Source of the DNA: Burkholderia sp. BCC0506
GTDB lineage: Bacteria > Pseudomonadota > Gammaproteobacteria > Burkholderiales > Burkholderiaceae
Direction: 5' to 3'
Length of the DNA stretch: 64,000 nt
Assembly (NCBI RefSeq): GCF_902833145.1
Contig: NZ_CADFEN010000006.1
Coordinates: forward strand, 248,001-312,000
Part shown: in pieces, positions 50,206-58,912 of the stretch
Layout of the letters: the number at the start of each line of letters is the position of its first letter
Numbering within the stretch: position 1 is the stretch's first letter
The notes under the pieces: model-generated
What the model was told of the DNA's origin: nothing
Database searches by the model: none
The model's input: only the letters and a program-made list of their open reading frames with translations
Made by a program: the position numbers and the translations under genes

Positions 50206-50293
50206 CAGGATGCCTCAATGTAGTGGCATTCGCGTGGCGGCACGCCGTGCGCGAGGTACGCAGCCGGCCTGCAGCGAATGCGGTGACGCGCGG

Positions 50294-50863
50294 TCAGAAG
50301 GTCGCCGGCGAATTGGCCGACACGACCTCGCAGATCAGTTCCGCGCTGGGATTGCGAAAACGATGCGGCAAACGGCTTTCGAAGTAGTAGCCGTCTCCGG
50401 GGTCGAGCAGCCACGTCGCACCGTCGACGGTCAGCTCGAGCCGGCCCGACACGACGACGCCGCCCTCGTGCCCCGCGTGCACCAGCATCTCGGGCCCCGT
50501 GTCGGCCAGCGGCTGGTACGTCTCGCGCAGGATGCACATGTTGCGATCCTTCACGTTCGCGCCGACGAGCTGAAACGCGAGCGACGCGTTGCCGAGGTTC
50601 GGCATCTCGTCGCGGCGCGACACGACCGCGCGCGATTCGACGAGCTCGAACGTGAAGAACTCCGCGAGACTCATCGGGATGCATTCGAGCAGTTTCTTCA
50701 GCGAGCCGACCGACGGGCTCACGCGACCCTGTTCGATCAGCGAGATCGTGCCGTTGGTGACGCCGGCGCGTTTCGCGAGTTCGCGCTGCGACAGGCCATG
50801 CTTGTTGCGCACGAAACGCAGGCGCTCGGCGACTTCGGTGGACATCGATTCGGTTTCGGACAC
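50294..50863 (-). CDS. puuR: Polyamine-responsive repressor (XRE plus cupin)
   Basis: A 189-residue regulator. The helix-turn-helix is LRFVRNKHGLSQRELAKRAGVTNGTIS, split from residues 15-41, then LIEQGRVSPSVGSLKKLLE. The C-terminal cupin holds EMLVHAGHEGGVVVSGRLELTVDG and GDGYYFESRLPHRFRNP. This matches PuuR, the putrescine-released repressor of the puu genes. It is divergent from puuD across a 903-base gap and upstream of puuC on its own strand. Likely autoregulated through the palindrome at 50969. Confidence 0.93.
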   Translation of the reverse strand: MSETESMSTEVAERLRFVRNKHGLSQRELAKRAGVTNGTISLIEQGRVSPSVGSLKKLLECIPMSLAEFFTFELVESRAVVSRRDEMPNLGNASLAFQLVGANVKDRNMCILRETYQPLADTGPEMLVHAGHEGGVVVSGRLELTVDGATWLLDPGDGYYFESRLPHRFRNPSAELICEVVSANSPATF

Positions 50864-50968
50864 GATAAGTGCGATGACAAAGTGAAACGACGCATGGGAC
50901 AGCCGTTGAATATTCTAATCACTTTATGCCGCACATCAGCGGGGAAAACCCTGAAAGGCGTTCGAAAT

Positions 50969-50990
50969 AATGAACGGCGCGCCGTTCATT
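50969..50990. promoter_or_regulatory. Candidate PuuR operator, perfect 22-bp palindrome
   Basis: Left arm AATGAACGGC (50969-50978), centre GC, right arm GCCGTTCATT (50981-50990), all perfectly symmetric. The flank ATAATGAAC (50967-50975) matches the core of the E. coli PuuR site as I recall it (AAAATATAATGAACA). The site is about 106 bases before puuR. Confidence 0.7.
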
Positions 50991-51054
50991 CCTTTTACGA
51001 ATCTTTTGTTCGCACTGCTCGGGAAAGCCCTGATGCAGGACCATTAAAAAACAT

Positions 51055-51082
51055 TTGACGCCGTTATTGGCTCGTATATGCT
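51055..51082 (+). promoter_or_regulatory. Sigma-70-like promoter pointing towards puuD
   Basis: TTGACG (51055-51060) and TATGCT (51077-51082) with a 16-base spacer. It lies 65 bases beyond the candidate PuuR operator and about 685 bases before puuD. Confidence 0.5.
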
Positions 51083-51766
51083 GGCTCTCAGGTCAGTGTC
51101 ATCAGCATTTCACAGGCATCGAAAAGCGTGATCGCAATGCAACAATCGATGCCCGTCAATGTAAATGACGCCGGACCGGCGCCTCGATTATTTTAAACGC
51201 CCCGCGCGTCGAAACGATCAGGTGTTCAATACTTTCAACAAACCAGTCGAGTGTAATCGTGAGAGTCCGTGGCCCTCTGGTGAGGTGGGATCGAGGCGAT
51301 GTGCGAAGTTTGCGCAGCGCCGTTCCCGCTTCCGACGGCAGTTGCGGCTGGCATAGTCCTCGCCTGCTTCACCTGTCGATCTACACCATCCTGTCCCGTC
51401 GTTCCGTTCGGCGCCACAACGCCGTTTCCGCACGCGCATTCGTCGCCGTCGATACCGACGAAGTGGCGTCGCTGCTGCCGTAGCGCCTCTCCTTTCTTTA
51501 CGTCGTTCGTTTCATCCGCCGATTCGCCAACCGCATCGTCCGTGCGGTGACGGAACGCGTTCGCGCATTCGCTGCCGCGTCGCGTGTCGCGATGAATCGA
51601 ACGACGGCCTGACCGTCACGCGCAGCGCGGATCGCCACGCCATCCCGCTGCGCCCATTCACCAGCGGCCGTGCGCCCGGCGCCCGGCTGCGGGGTCGTGT
51701 CGCGCCCGCGTTTTGCCGCATCCGGCTCGGCGTGCGTCACGTCCCTACGGATTACTGATTGACGTC

Positions 51767-52552
51767 ATGGAAAGGAAACCTCTCGTCGGCATCACCGCCG
51801 ACCTCACCCAGATCGGCGCCCACCCGTCGCATACGGTCGGCGACAAGTACGTCGCCGCGATCGTCGACGGCGCACATGCGCTCGCGATGGTGCTGCCGGC
51901 CCTCGGCGAGCGCCAGTCGACTGACGACGTGCTCGACGCGGTCGACGGGCTGCTGTTTACCGGCAGCTACTCGAACGTCGAGCCGCACCGTTACGGCGGC
52001 GAACCGAGCGCACCGGGCACGAAGCACGACCCCGCACGCGACGCGACGACGCTGCCGCTGCTGCGCGCGGCAATCGTCGCCGGCGTGCCCGTGCTGGCCC
52101 TGTGCCGCGGCTTCCAGGAGCTGAACGTCGTCTGCGGCGGCACGCTGCACCAGCGCGTGCACGAAGTGCCCGGCCTCGCCGATCACCGCGAGGACGACGA
52201 CGCGCCGATGGACACGCAATACGGCCCCGCGCACGTCGTGCACCTGACGCCCGGCGGCAAGCTGCAGGCGCTCGCCGGCGGCCGCGACGAAGTGCACGTG
52301 AACTCGCTGCACAAGCAGGGTATCGCGCAGCTCGGCTCGGGCCTCGCGGTCGAGGCCGTCGCGCCGGATGGCCTGATCGAGGCCGTGAGCGTCGTCGACG
52401 CGCCGGCTTTCGCGCTGGCCGTGCAGTGGCATCCGGAATGGCGGCATGCGCAGGACCCGCTGTCGAGCGCGATCTTCCGCGCGTTCGGCGACGCCTGCCG
52501 CGCCCGCCGCGCTGCGCGCACGCGCGCCATGGCCGCCGCCGCGCTCGCCTGA
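51767..52552 (+). CDS. puuD: Gamma-glutamyl-GABA hydrolase
   Basis: A 261-residue class I glutamine amidotransferase-like hydrolase. MERKPLVGITADLTQI is the start. The catalytic triad is Cys in VLALCRGFQELNVVCGG (about residue 113), His in VQWHPEWR (about 220) and Glu two residues later. It frees GABA and glutamate from gamma-glutamyl-GABA. The ATG at 51767 is chosen by similarity; the frame is open 18 codons upstream. It starts the rightward polyamine operon. Confidence 0.93.
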   Translation: MERKPLVGITADLTQIGAHPSHTVGDKYVAAIVDGAHALAMVLPALGERQSTDDVLDAVDGLLFTGSYSNVEPHRYGGEPSAPGTKHDPARDATTLPLLRAAIVAGVPVLALCRGFQELNVVCGGTLHQRVHEVPGLADHREDDDAPMDTQYGPAHVVHLTPGGKLQALAGGRDEVHVNSLHKQGIAQLGSGLAVEAVAPDGLIEAVSVVDAPAFALAVQWHPEWRHAQDPLSSAIFRAFGDACRARRAARTRAMAAAALA

Positions 52553-52581
52553 GCGCGCCCCACCAGACAACGAGAACAGAC

Positions 52582-53919
52582 ATGCAAGACATCGAAGACT
52601 TTCTGAAGCAGCACCGGATCACCGAGATCGAAGCGATCATTCCCGACATGGCCGGCATCGCGCGCGGCAAGATCACGCCGCGCAACAAGTTCACGTCCGG
52701 CGAATCGATGCGCCTGCCGCAGGCCGTGATGGTGCAGACCGTCACCGGCGACTATCCGGAAGACGGCTCGCTGACCGGCGTGACCGACCCCGACATGGTG
52801 TGCGTGCCCGACACGTCGACGATCCGCCTGATCCCGTGGGCCGTCGATCCGACCGCGCAGGTGATCCACGACTGCGTGCATTTCGACGGCTCGCCGGTGG
52901 AAATCTCGCCGCGCTACGTGCTGCGCCGCGTGCTCGACCTGTACAAGGCGAAGGGCTGGAAGCCGGTCGTGGCGCCCGAACTCGAGTTCTACCTGGTCGA
53001 CATGAACAAGGACCCCGACCTGCCGCTGCGCCCGCCGGTCGGCCGCACGGGCCGCCCCGAAACCGGCCGCCAGTCGTATTCGATCGAGGCCGTCAACGAG
53101 TTCGACCCGCTGTTCGAGGACATCTACGAATACTGCGAAGCACAGAACCTCGACATCGATACGCTGATCCACGAAGTCGGCGCCGCGCAGATGGAGATCA
53201 ACTTCATGCACGGCGACGCGCTGTCGCTGGCCGACCAGGTGTTCCTGTTCAAGCGTACGGTGCGCGAGGCCGCGCTGCGTCACAACATGTACGCGACGTT
53301 CATGGCCAAGCCGATGGAGGACGAACCGGGTTCGGCGATGCACGTGCACCAGAGCATCGTCGACGAGGAAACGGGCCAGAACCTGTTCACGTCGCCCGAA
53401 ACCGGCGGCGCGACGTCGATGTTCTACAACTATCTCGCCGGGCTGCAGAAGTACACGCCCGCGCTGATGCCGATCTTCGCGCCGTACATCAACTCGTACC
53501 GCCGCCTGTCGCGCTTCATGGCCGCGCCGATCAACGTGCAGTGGGGCTACGACAACCGCACGGTGGGCTTCCGCATCCCGCATTCGGGCCCGGCGGCACG
53601 CCGCATCGAGAACCGCATTCCGGGCGTCGACTGCAACCCGTACCTCGCGCTCGCCGCGACGCTCGCGGCCGGCTATCTCGGCATGACGCAGCGCCTGGAG
53701 CCGACCGAGCCGCTCGTCAGCGACGGCTACAGCCTGCCGTACCAGCTGCCGCGCAACCTCGAGGAAGGGCTCACGCTGATGGCCGCGTGCGAGCCGCTCG
53801 GCGAGATCCTCGGGCCCAAGTTCCTGAAAGCGTACTTCGCGCTGAAGGAAACCGAATACGAAGCGTTCTTCCGCGTGATCAGCTCGTGGGAACGCCGCCA
53901 TCTGCTGCTGCACGTGTAA
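52582..53919 (+). CDS. puuA: Gamma-glutamylputrescine synthetase (glutamine synthetase family)
   Basis: A 445-residue protein of the GS-I fold. MQDIEDFLKQHRITEIEAIIPDMAG opens, and ELEFYLVDMNKD holds metal ligands. MEINFMHGDAL, GSAMHVHQSI (about residue 250) and NRTVGFRIPHSGPAARRIENRIPG (about 313, here cut) form the ATP and substrate sites. It ligates glutamate to putrescine in the first step of the puu route. 29 bases after puuD. Other GS-like amine ligases exist (spermine, ethanolamine), but context favours putrescine. Confidence 0.92.
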   Translation: MQDIEDFLKQHRITEIEAIIPDMAGIARGKITPRNKFTSGESMRLPQAVMVQTVTGDYPEDGSLTGVTDPDMVCVPDTSTIRLIPWAVDPTAQVIHDCVHFDGSPVEISPRYVLRRVLDLYKAKGWKPVVAPELEFYLVDMNKDPDLPLRPPVGRTGRPETGRQSYSIEAVNEFDPLFEDIYEYCEAQNLDIDTLIHEVGAAQMEINFMHGDALSLADQVFLFKRTVREAALRHNMYATFMAKPMEDEPGSAMHVHQSIVDEETGQNLFTSPETGGATSMFYNYLAGLQKYTPALMPIFAPYINSYRRLSRFMAAPINVQWGYDNRTVGFRIPHSGPAARRIENRIPGVDCNPYLALAATLAAGYLGMTQRLEPTEPLVSDGYSLPYQLPRNLEEGLTLMAACEPLGEILGPKFLKAYFALKETEYEAFFRVISSWERRHLLLHV

Positions 53920-53953
53920 GCGTGCCAACCGCATACGGAATCACGGAGGAAAC

Positions 53954-55396
53954 ATGACTTACCGCAACGAATCTGCCTGGGTCCAGCCGGCCGCGCCGAG
54001 CGCCGCGGCCGCCGCGCCGCGCGCGACGCAGGCACGCTCGACCGCCGAATACCGCGCGCTCGACGCCGCGCACCACATTCACCCGTTCTCGGACATGGGC
54101 GCGCTCAACCGCGCCGGCAGCCGCGTGATCGTGAAGGCCGACGGCGTCTACCTGTGGGACTCCGACGGCAACAAGGTGATCGACGGGATGGCCGGCCTCT
54201 GGTGCGTGAACGTCGGCTACGGCCGCAAGGAGCTCGCCGACGCCGCCTATCGCCAGATCCAGGAACTGCCGTTCTACAACACGTTCTTCAAGACCACGCA
54301 CCCGCCGGTGATCGAGCTGTCCGCGATGCTCGCGGAAGTGACGCCCGCCGGCTTCAACCATTTCTTCTACTGCAACAGCGGCTCGGAAGGCAACGACACC
54401 GTGCTGCGGCTCGTGCATCAGTATTGGCGCGTGCAGGGCAAACCGCAGAAGAAGTATGTGATCTCGCGCAAGAACGGCTATCACGGCTCCACGATCGCGG
54501 GCGGCACGCTCGGCGGGATGGGCTACATGCACGAGCAGATGCCGTCGAAGGTCGAGCACATCGTGCACATCGACCAGCCGTATTTCTTCGGTGAAGCGCA
54601 GCCGGGCGAGACGCCGGAGGCTTTCGGCCTCGCGCGTGCGCAGCAGCTCGAAGCGAAGATTCTCGAGCTCGGCGCGGAGAACGTCGCCGCGTTCATCGGC
54701 GAGCCGTTCCAGGGCGCGGGCGGCGTGATCTTCCCGCCGTCGACGTACTGGCCGGAGATCCAGCGGATCTGCCGCAAGTACGACATCCTGCTGGTCGCCG
54801 ACGAGGTGATCGGCGGGTTCGGGCGCACCGGCGAATGGTTCGCGCACCAGCACTTCGGCTTCGAGCCCGACCTGATCACGATGGCCAAGGGCCTCACGTC
54901 GGGCTACGTGCCGATGGGCGCGGTCGGCATTCACGAGCGCGTCGCGCGGCCGATCATCGACAACGGCGAATTCAATCACGGCCTCACGTATTCGGGCCAT
55001 CCGGTGGCGGCGGCCGTCGCGGTCGCGAACCTGAAGCTGCTGCGCGACGAAGGGATCGTCGAGCGCGTGAAGCACGATACGGGCCCGTACTTCCAGGCGC
55101 TGATGCGCGAGACCTTCGCGCGCCATCCGATCGTCGGCGAAGTGCACGGCCACGGGATGGTCGCGAGCCTGCAGCTGGCCGAAGCGCCGGCCGAACGCCG
55201 CCGCTTCGCGAACGGCGGCGACGTCGGCACGATCTGCCGCGACTTCTGCTTCAACGGCAACCTGATCATGCGCGCGACCGGCGACCGGATGCTGCTGTCG
55301 CCGCCGCTCGTGATCTCGCGCCAGGAAATCGATGAACTCGTGTCGAAGGCGAAGAAGGCCGTCGACGCTACCGCCCAGCAACTGGGCGTTTCGTAA
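53954..55396 (+). CDS. Class III aminotransferase, polyamine:pyruvate type (SpuC-like)
   Basis: A 480-residue PLP enzyme. HIHPFSDMGALNRAGSRVIVKADG, WDSDGNKVIDGMAGLWCVNVGYGR and ELPFYNTFFKTTHPPVIEL are close to P. aeruginosa SpuC. NSGSEGNDTVLRLVHQYW binds the PLP phosphate. VADEVIGGFGRTGEWF holds the Asp for the pyridine nitrogen. MAKGLTSGYVPMGA supplies the Schiff-base lysine. It may transaminate putrescine with pyruvate, or GABA in place of PuuE. The operon position allows either. GGAGGAAAC precedes the ATG. Confidence 0.88.
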   Translation: MTYRNESAWVQPAAPSAAAAAPRATQARSTAEYRALDAAHHIHPFSDMGALNRAGSRVIVKADGVYLWDSDGNKVIDGMAGLWCVNVGYGRKELADAAYRQIQELPFYNTFFKTTHPPVIELSAMLAEVTPAGFNHFFYCNSGSEGNDTVLRLVHQYWRVQGKPQKKYVISRKNGYHGSTIAGGTLGGMGYMHEQMPSKVEHIVHIDQPYFFGEAQPGETPEAFGLARAQQLEAKILELGAENVAAFIGEPFQGAGGVIFPPSTYWPEIQRICRKYDILLVADEVIGGFGRTGEWFAHQHFGFEPDLITMAKGLTSGYVPMGAVGIHERVARPIIDNGEFNHGLTYSGHPVAAAVAVANLKLLRDEGIVERVKHDTGPYFQALMRETFARHPIVGEVHGHGMVASLQLAEAPAERRRFANGGDVGTICRDFCFNGNLIMRATGDRMLLSPPLVISRQEIDELVSKAKKAVDATAQQLGVS

Positions 55397-55409
55397 CGGT
55401 TTGCCTACA

Positions 55410-55433
55410 GGCGTGCGGCGGGCGCCGCACGCC
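55410..55433 (+). other. Intercistronic hairpin before potF
   Basis: GGCGTGCGGC pairs perfectly with GCCGCACGCC around loop GGGC, 13 bases after the aminotransferase stop. There is no T tail. Such structures often protect or raise the level of the downstream binding-protein message. Confidence 0.55.
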
Positions 55434-55457
55434 GCCATAACCCAGGGGAATTCCACC

Positions 55458-56573
55458 ATGCGTGCCTGCTTACTTCGCCAAGCCTGTTCCATTGCCGCCC
55501 TTGCCGCCGCGGCCGCGTTCACGTCGGTCGCCAGCCCGTCGGCGCATGCCGAGGACCTGAACGTCTACAACTGGTCCGACTACATCGCGCCGGACACGAT
55601 CCCGAACTTCCAGAAGCAGACGGGTATTCACGTCAAGTACGACAACTACGACAGCGACGACACGCTGCAGGCGAAGCTGCTGGCCGGCAGTTCGGGCTAC
55701 GACATCGTCGTGCCGACGTCGAACTACATGGCCAAGCAGATCCAGGCCGGCGTATACCAGAAGCTCGACAAGTCGAAGATTCCGAACCTCGCGAACCTCG
55801 ACCCGCTCTTGATGAAAATGATCGCCGACGCCGATCCGGGCAACCAGTACGGCGTGCCCTGGGCGTACGGCACGGACGGCATCGGCTACAACGCGCAGGC
55901 GGTGAAGAAGGCGCTCGGCGACAAGGCGCCGGTCGACAGCTGGGCGCTGGTGTTCGACCCGGCCAACATGGAGAAGCTGAAGAGCTGCGGCGTGTCGTTC
56001 CTCGACCAGGCCGTCGACGTGTTCGCCGCCACGCTGCAGTACATGGGCAAGGATCCGAACAGCAAGAACCCCGGCGATTACCAGGCGGCGTTCGAAGTGC
56101 TGAAGAAAGTCCGCCCGTACATCACCCAGTTCAATTCGTCCGGCTACATCAACGATCTCGCGAACAACGACGTGTGCGTCGCGCTCGGCTGGTCGGGCGA
56201 CGTCGGCATCGCGCATCGCCGCTCGTCGGAAGCGAAGCGTTCGTACGACATCAAGTTCGCGAACCCGAAGGAAGGCGGCCTGCTGTGGTTCGACGTGATG
56301 GTGATCCCGAAAGACGCGCCGCACCCCGAGGCCGCGCTGAAGTGGATCAACTACGTGTCGGACCCGAAGGTCAACGCCGCGATCACCAACACGGTGTTCT
56401 ACCCGACCGCGAACAAGGCCGCGCATCAGTTCGTCACGCCGGCCGTCGCGCAGGACCCGACCGTCTACCCGCCTGAAGACGTGCTGAAGAAGATGGTGCT
56501 GATGAAGCCGATGCCGGCCGACATCCTGCGCCTCGAGAACCGTCTGTGGGCGCAGTTGAAGACGGGCCACTGA
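55458..56573 (+). CDS. potF: Polyamine ABC transporter substrate-binding protein
   Basis: A 371-residue periplasmic protein. The signal peptide ends AHA before EDLNVYNWSDYIAPDTIPNF, the PotD/PotF start. YDIVVPTSNYMAKQIQAG, VPWAYGTDGIGYN and LGWSGDVGIAHRR contain the aspartates and tryptophans that cradle diamine substrate. It is followed by ATPase and two permeases. PotF-type (putrescine) is preferred over PotD-type (spermidine) from similarity and context. The open frame extends upstream, but the signal peptide fixes the start at 55458. Confidence 0.92.
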   Translation: MRACLLRQACSIAALAAAAAFTSVASPSAHAEDLNVYNWSDYIAPDTIPNFQKQTGIHVKYDNYDSDDTLQAKLLAGSSGYDIVVPTSNYMAKQIQAGVYQKLDKSKIPNLANLDPLLMKMIADADPGNQYGVPWAYGTDGIGYNAQAVKKALGDKAPVDSWALVFDPANMEKLKSCGVSFLDQAVDVFAATLQYMGKDPNSKNPGDYQAAFEVLKKVRPYITQFNSSGYINDLANNDVCVALGWSGDVGIAHRRSSEAKRSYDIKFANPKEGGLLWFDVMVIPKDAPHPEAALKWINYVSDPKVNAAITNTVFYPTANKAAHQFVTPAVAQDPTVYPPEDVLKKMVLMKPMPADILRLENRLWAQLKTGH

Positions 56574-56748
56574 CGATCATGCATCACGGCGGCGCAGGCA
56601 TCGCTGCAAGCCTCGCCGCCCGAGATTCGCGGACCTCCGTCCGCCCGCGCGCACCGCGCGCCTGTTCCATCCGGCACGAGCCGCCTTCCGCGAGTCGCGT
56701 TGCACGCCTCGCGCGGGGACGCTCACGCCTGCAATCCGTGAAGAACGA

Positions 56749-57915
56749 ATGGTGACTCCCATGCAATCGATACCCTCTTCCGCTGCTGCACGACAGACCC
56801 AACCGGCCACGGCGCCCCGTACGCAGAACGACGCATTCGTGCGCATCGAAAACGTCGTGAAGAAATTCGGCGACAGCACGGCCGTCGACAACGTGAACCT
56901 GACGATCGCGAAGAACGAGCTGTTCGCGCTGCTCGGCAGCTCGGGCTGCGGCAAGTCGACGCTGCTGCGCATGCTCGCCGGGCTGGAGACGGCCACCTCC
57001 GGCAAGATCTTCGTCGACGGCGAGGACCTCGCGTCGCTGCCGCCGTACCGCCGCCCGGTCAACATGATGTTCCAGTCGTACGCGCTGTTTCCGCACATGA
57101 CGGTCGAGTCGAACGTCGCGTTCGGCCTGAAGCAGGAAGGCACGCCGAAGCACGAGATCAGGGAACGCGTGGCCGACGCGCTCGCGCTCGTGCAGATGGG
57201 CAAGTACGCGAAGCGCAAGCCGCATCAGCTGTCGGGCGGCCAGCAGCAGCGCGTCGCGCTGGCCCGCTCGCTGGTGAAGCGCCCGAAGCTGCTGCTGCTC
57301 GACGAGCCGATGTCCGCGCTCGACAAGAAGATCCGGCAGAAGACCCAGCTCGAACTCGTGAACATCATCGAGAAGGTCGACGTGACCTGCGTGATGGTCA
57401 CGCACGACCAGGAAGAGGCGATGACGATGGCGAGCCGCCTCGCGGTGATGAGCGAAGGCAAGATCGTGCAGATCGGCTCGCCCGGCGAAGTCTACGAATA
57501 CCCGAACAGCCGTTTCTCGGCCGAATTCATCGGCTCGACCAACCTGTTCGAGGGCCGCGTGGTCGAGGACGAGCCCGATCACATCTTCGTCGAGAGCGAC
57601 GACCTCGAAGCCCGCATGTACGTGAGCCACGGCGTGACCGGCCCGCTCGGCATGCCGGTCGGCATCTCGGTGCGCCCGGAGCGCATCCACGTGTCGCGCG
57701 AGAAGCCGGGCTCGAAGCACAACTGGGCGCGCGGCGTCGTCACCGACATCGCGTACATGGGCAGCTACTCGCTGTACCACGTGCGCCTGCCGAGCGGCAA
57801 GACGGTGGTGTCGAACCTGTCGAGCTCGCACCTGATGAGCGACGGCGCACCGTCGTGGAACGACGACGTGTTCGTGTCGTGGTCGCCGGCGAGCGGCGTC
57901 GTGCTGACGCAGTGA
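56749..57915 (+). CDS. potG: Polyamine ABC transporter ATP-binding protein
   Basis: A 388-residue ATPase. Walker A GSSGCGKSTLL (about residue 63), the Q loop in FQSYALFPHM, signature LSGGQQQRVALARSL (about 160), Walker B LLLLDEPMSALD, and switch MVTHDQEEAM are intact. The C-terminal TOBE-like domain (VGISVRPERIHVSR, GSYSLYHVRLPSGKTVV) is the regulatory part of the PotA/PotG group. ATG 56749 is used; ATG 56761 is possible. The 175-base gap after potF contains no gene. Confidence 0.92.
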   Translation: MVTPMQSIPSSAAARQTQPATAPRTQNDAFVRIENVVKKFGDSTAVDNVNLTIAKNELFALLGSSGCGKSTLLRMLAGLETATSGKIFVDGEDLASLPPYRRPVNMMFQSYALFPHMTVESNVAFGLKQEGTPKHEIRERVADALALVQMGKYAKRKPHQLSGGQQQRVALARSLVKRPKLLLLDEPMSALDKKIRQKTQLELVNIIEKVDVTCVMVTHDQEEAMTMASRLAVMSEGKIVQIGSPGEVYEYPNSRFSAEFIGSTNLFEGRVVEDEPDHIFVESDDLEARMYVSHGVTGPLGMPVGISVRPERIHVSREKPGSKHNWARGVVTDIAYMGSYSLYHVRLPSGKTVVSNLSSSHLMSDGAPSWNDDVFVSWSPASGVVLTQ

Positions 57916-57925
57916 GGACGCCACG

Positions 57926-58912
57926 ATGAGAACCTCCGCTTCCACGCCTTCCGCGCCGGTGCCGGCCGGCGCCGCGCGCACCGGCGCGGGCCGCGCCCGT
58001 CCGGGCCGCTTCGCCGCGCTGTCGCGCTTCCTGCCGTCGGGCCGCAGCGTCGCGATCGGCGTGCCGTTCCTGTGGCTCGCCGTGTTCTTCGCGCTGCCGT
58101 TCGTGCTGGTGCTGAAGATCAGCTTCGCCGACCAGGTGATGGGCATTCCGCCGTACACGTCGCTCGTCGAGATCAAGGACGGCGTCGTGCACTTCGCGCT
58201 GCAGCTGTCGCACTACGCGTTCCTGCTGCAGGACGACCTGTACATCGCGACCTATCTCAGCTCGCTGAAGATGGCCGCCGTGTCGACGGTGCTGTGCCTG
58301 CTGATCGGCTATCCGATGGCGTACTACATCGCGCGCTCGGAGCCGAACCGCCGCAACGTGCTGATGATGGCCGTGATGCTGCCGTTCTGGACGTCGTTCC
58401 TGATCCGCGTGTACGCCTGGATCGGCATCCTGAAGGACGACGGCCTGCTGAACCACACGCTGATCGCGCTCGGCATCATTCACACGCCGCTGCGGCTCTA
58501 TCACAGCGACGCGGGCGTCTATATCGGCATGGTCTATTCGTACCTGCCGTTCATGGTGATGCCGCTGTACGCGCACCTCGTGAAGATGGACCTGACGCTG
58601 CTCGAAGCCGCGTACGACCTCGGAGCCAAGCCGTGGGTCGCGTTCACGCGCATCACGCTGCCGCTGTCGAAGAACGGGATCATCGCCGGCAGCCTGCTGG
58701 TGTTCATCCCGGCGGTGGGCGAGTACGTGATCCCGGAGCTGCTCGGCGGCGCCGACACGCTGATGATCGGCCGCGTGATGTGGGATGAATTCTTCAACAA
58801 CATGGACTGGCCGATGGCGTCCGCGGTGACGGTCGCGATGGTGCTGCTGTTGCTGGTGCCGATGGCGTTGTTCCAGTACTACCAGGTCAAGGAACTGGAG
58901 GACGCGAAATGA
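57926..58912 (+). CDS. potH: Polyamine ABC transporter permease (PotH/PotB type)
   Basis: A 328-residue inner-membrane protein. After a proline/alanine-rich cytoplasmic tail come six helices (VAIGVPFLWLAVFFALPFVLVL, AAVSTVLCLLIGYPMAYYIA, RNVLMMAVMLPFWTSFLIRVY and others). The EAA loop is LLEAAYDLGAKPWVAFTRITLPLS near residue 232. It pairs with the PotI-like permease. The start follows the ATPase by ten bases and the stop overlaps potI by four. Confidence 0.93.
   Translation: MRTSASTPSAPVPAGAARTGAGRARPGRFAALSRFLPSGRSVAIGVPFLWLAVFFALPFVLVLKISFADQVMGIPPYTSLVEIKDGVVHFALQLSHYAFLLQDDLYIATYLSSLKMAAVSTVLCLLIGYPMAYYIARSEPNRRNVLMMAVMLPFWTSFLIRVYAWIGILKDDGLLNHTLIALGIIHTPLRLYHSDAGVYIGMVYSYLPFMVMPLYAHLVKMDLTLLEAAYDLGAKPWVAFTRITLPLSKNGIIAGSLLVFIPAVGEYVIPELLGGADTLMIGRVMWDEFFNNMDWPMASAVTVAMVLLLLVPMALFQYYQVKELEDAK

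Larger units (their letters stand above)
50864..51766. other. Long intergenic region between divergent puuR and puuD
   Basis: These 903 bases contain no convincing gene; short open frames near 51160-51740 lack ribosome sites and family similarity. The puuR-proximal 200 bases are AT-rich and carry the 22-bp palindrome (50969) and a sigma-70 promoter (51055). About 680 bases of GC-rich sequence then separate that promoter from the puuD start. They may be a long 5' leader or an unannotated RNA. Confidence 0.6.

Noticed and set aside
51165-51740. Short open frames between puuR and puuD
   Set aside because: No Shine-Dalgarno sequences, no recognisable motifs, and overlapping frames on both strands.
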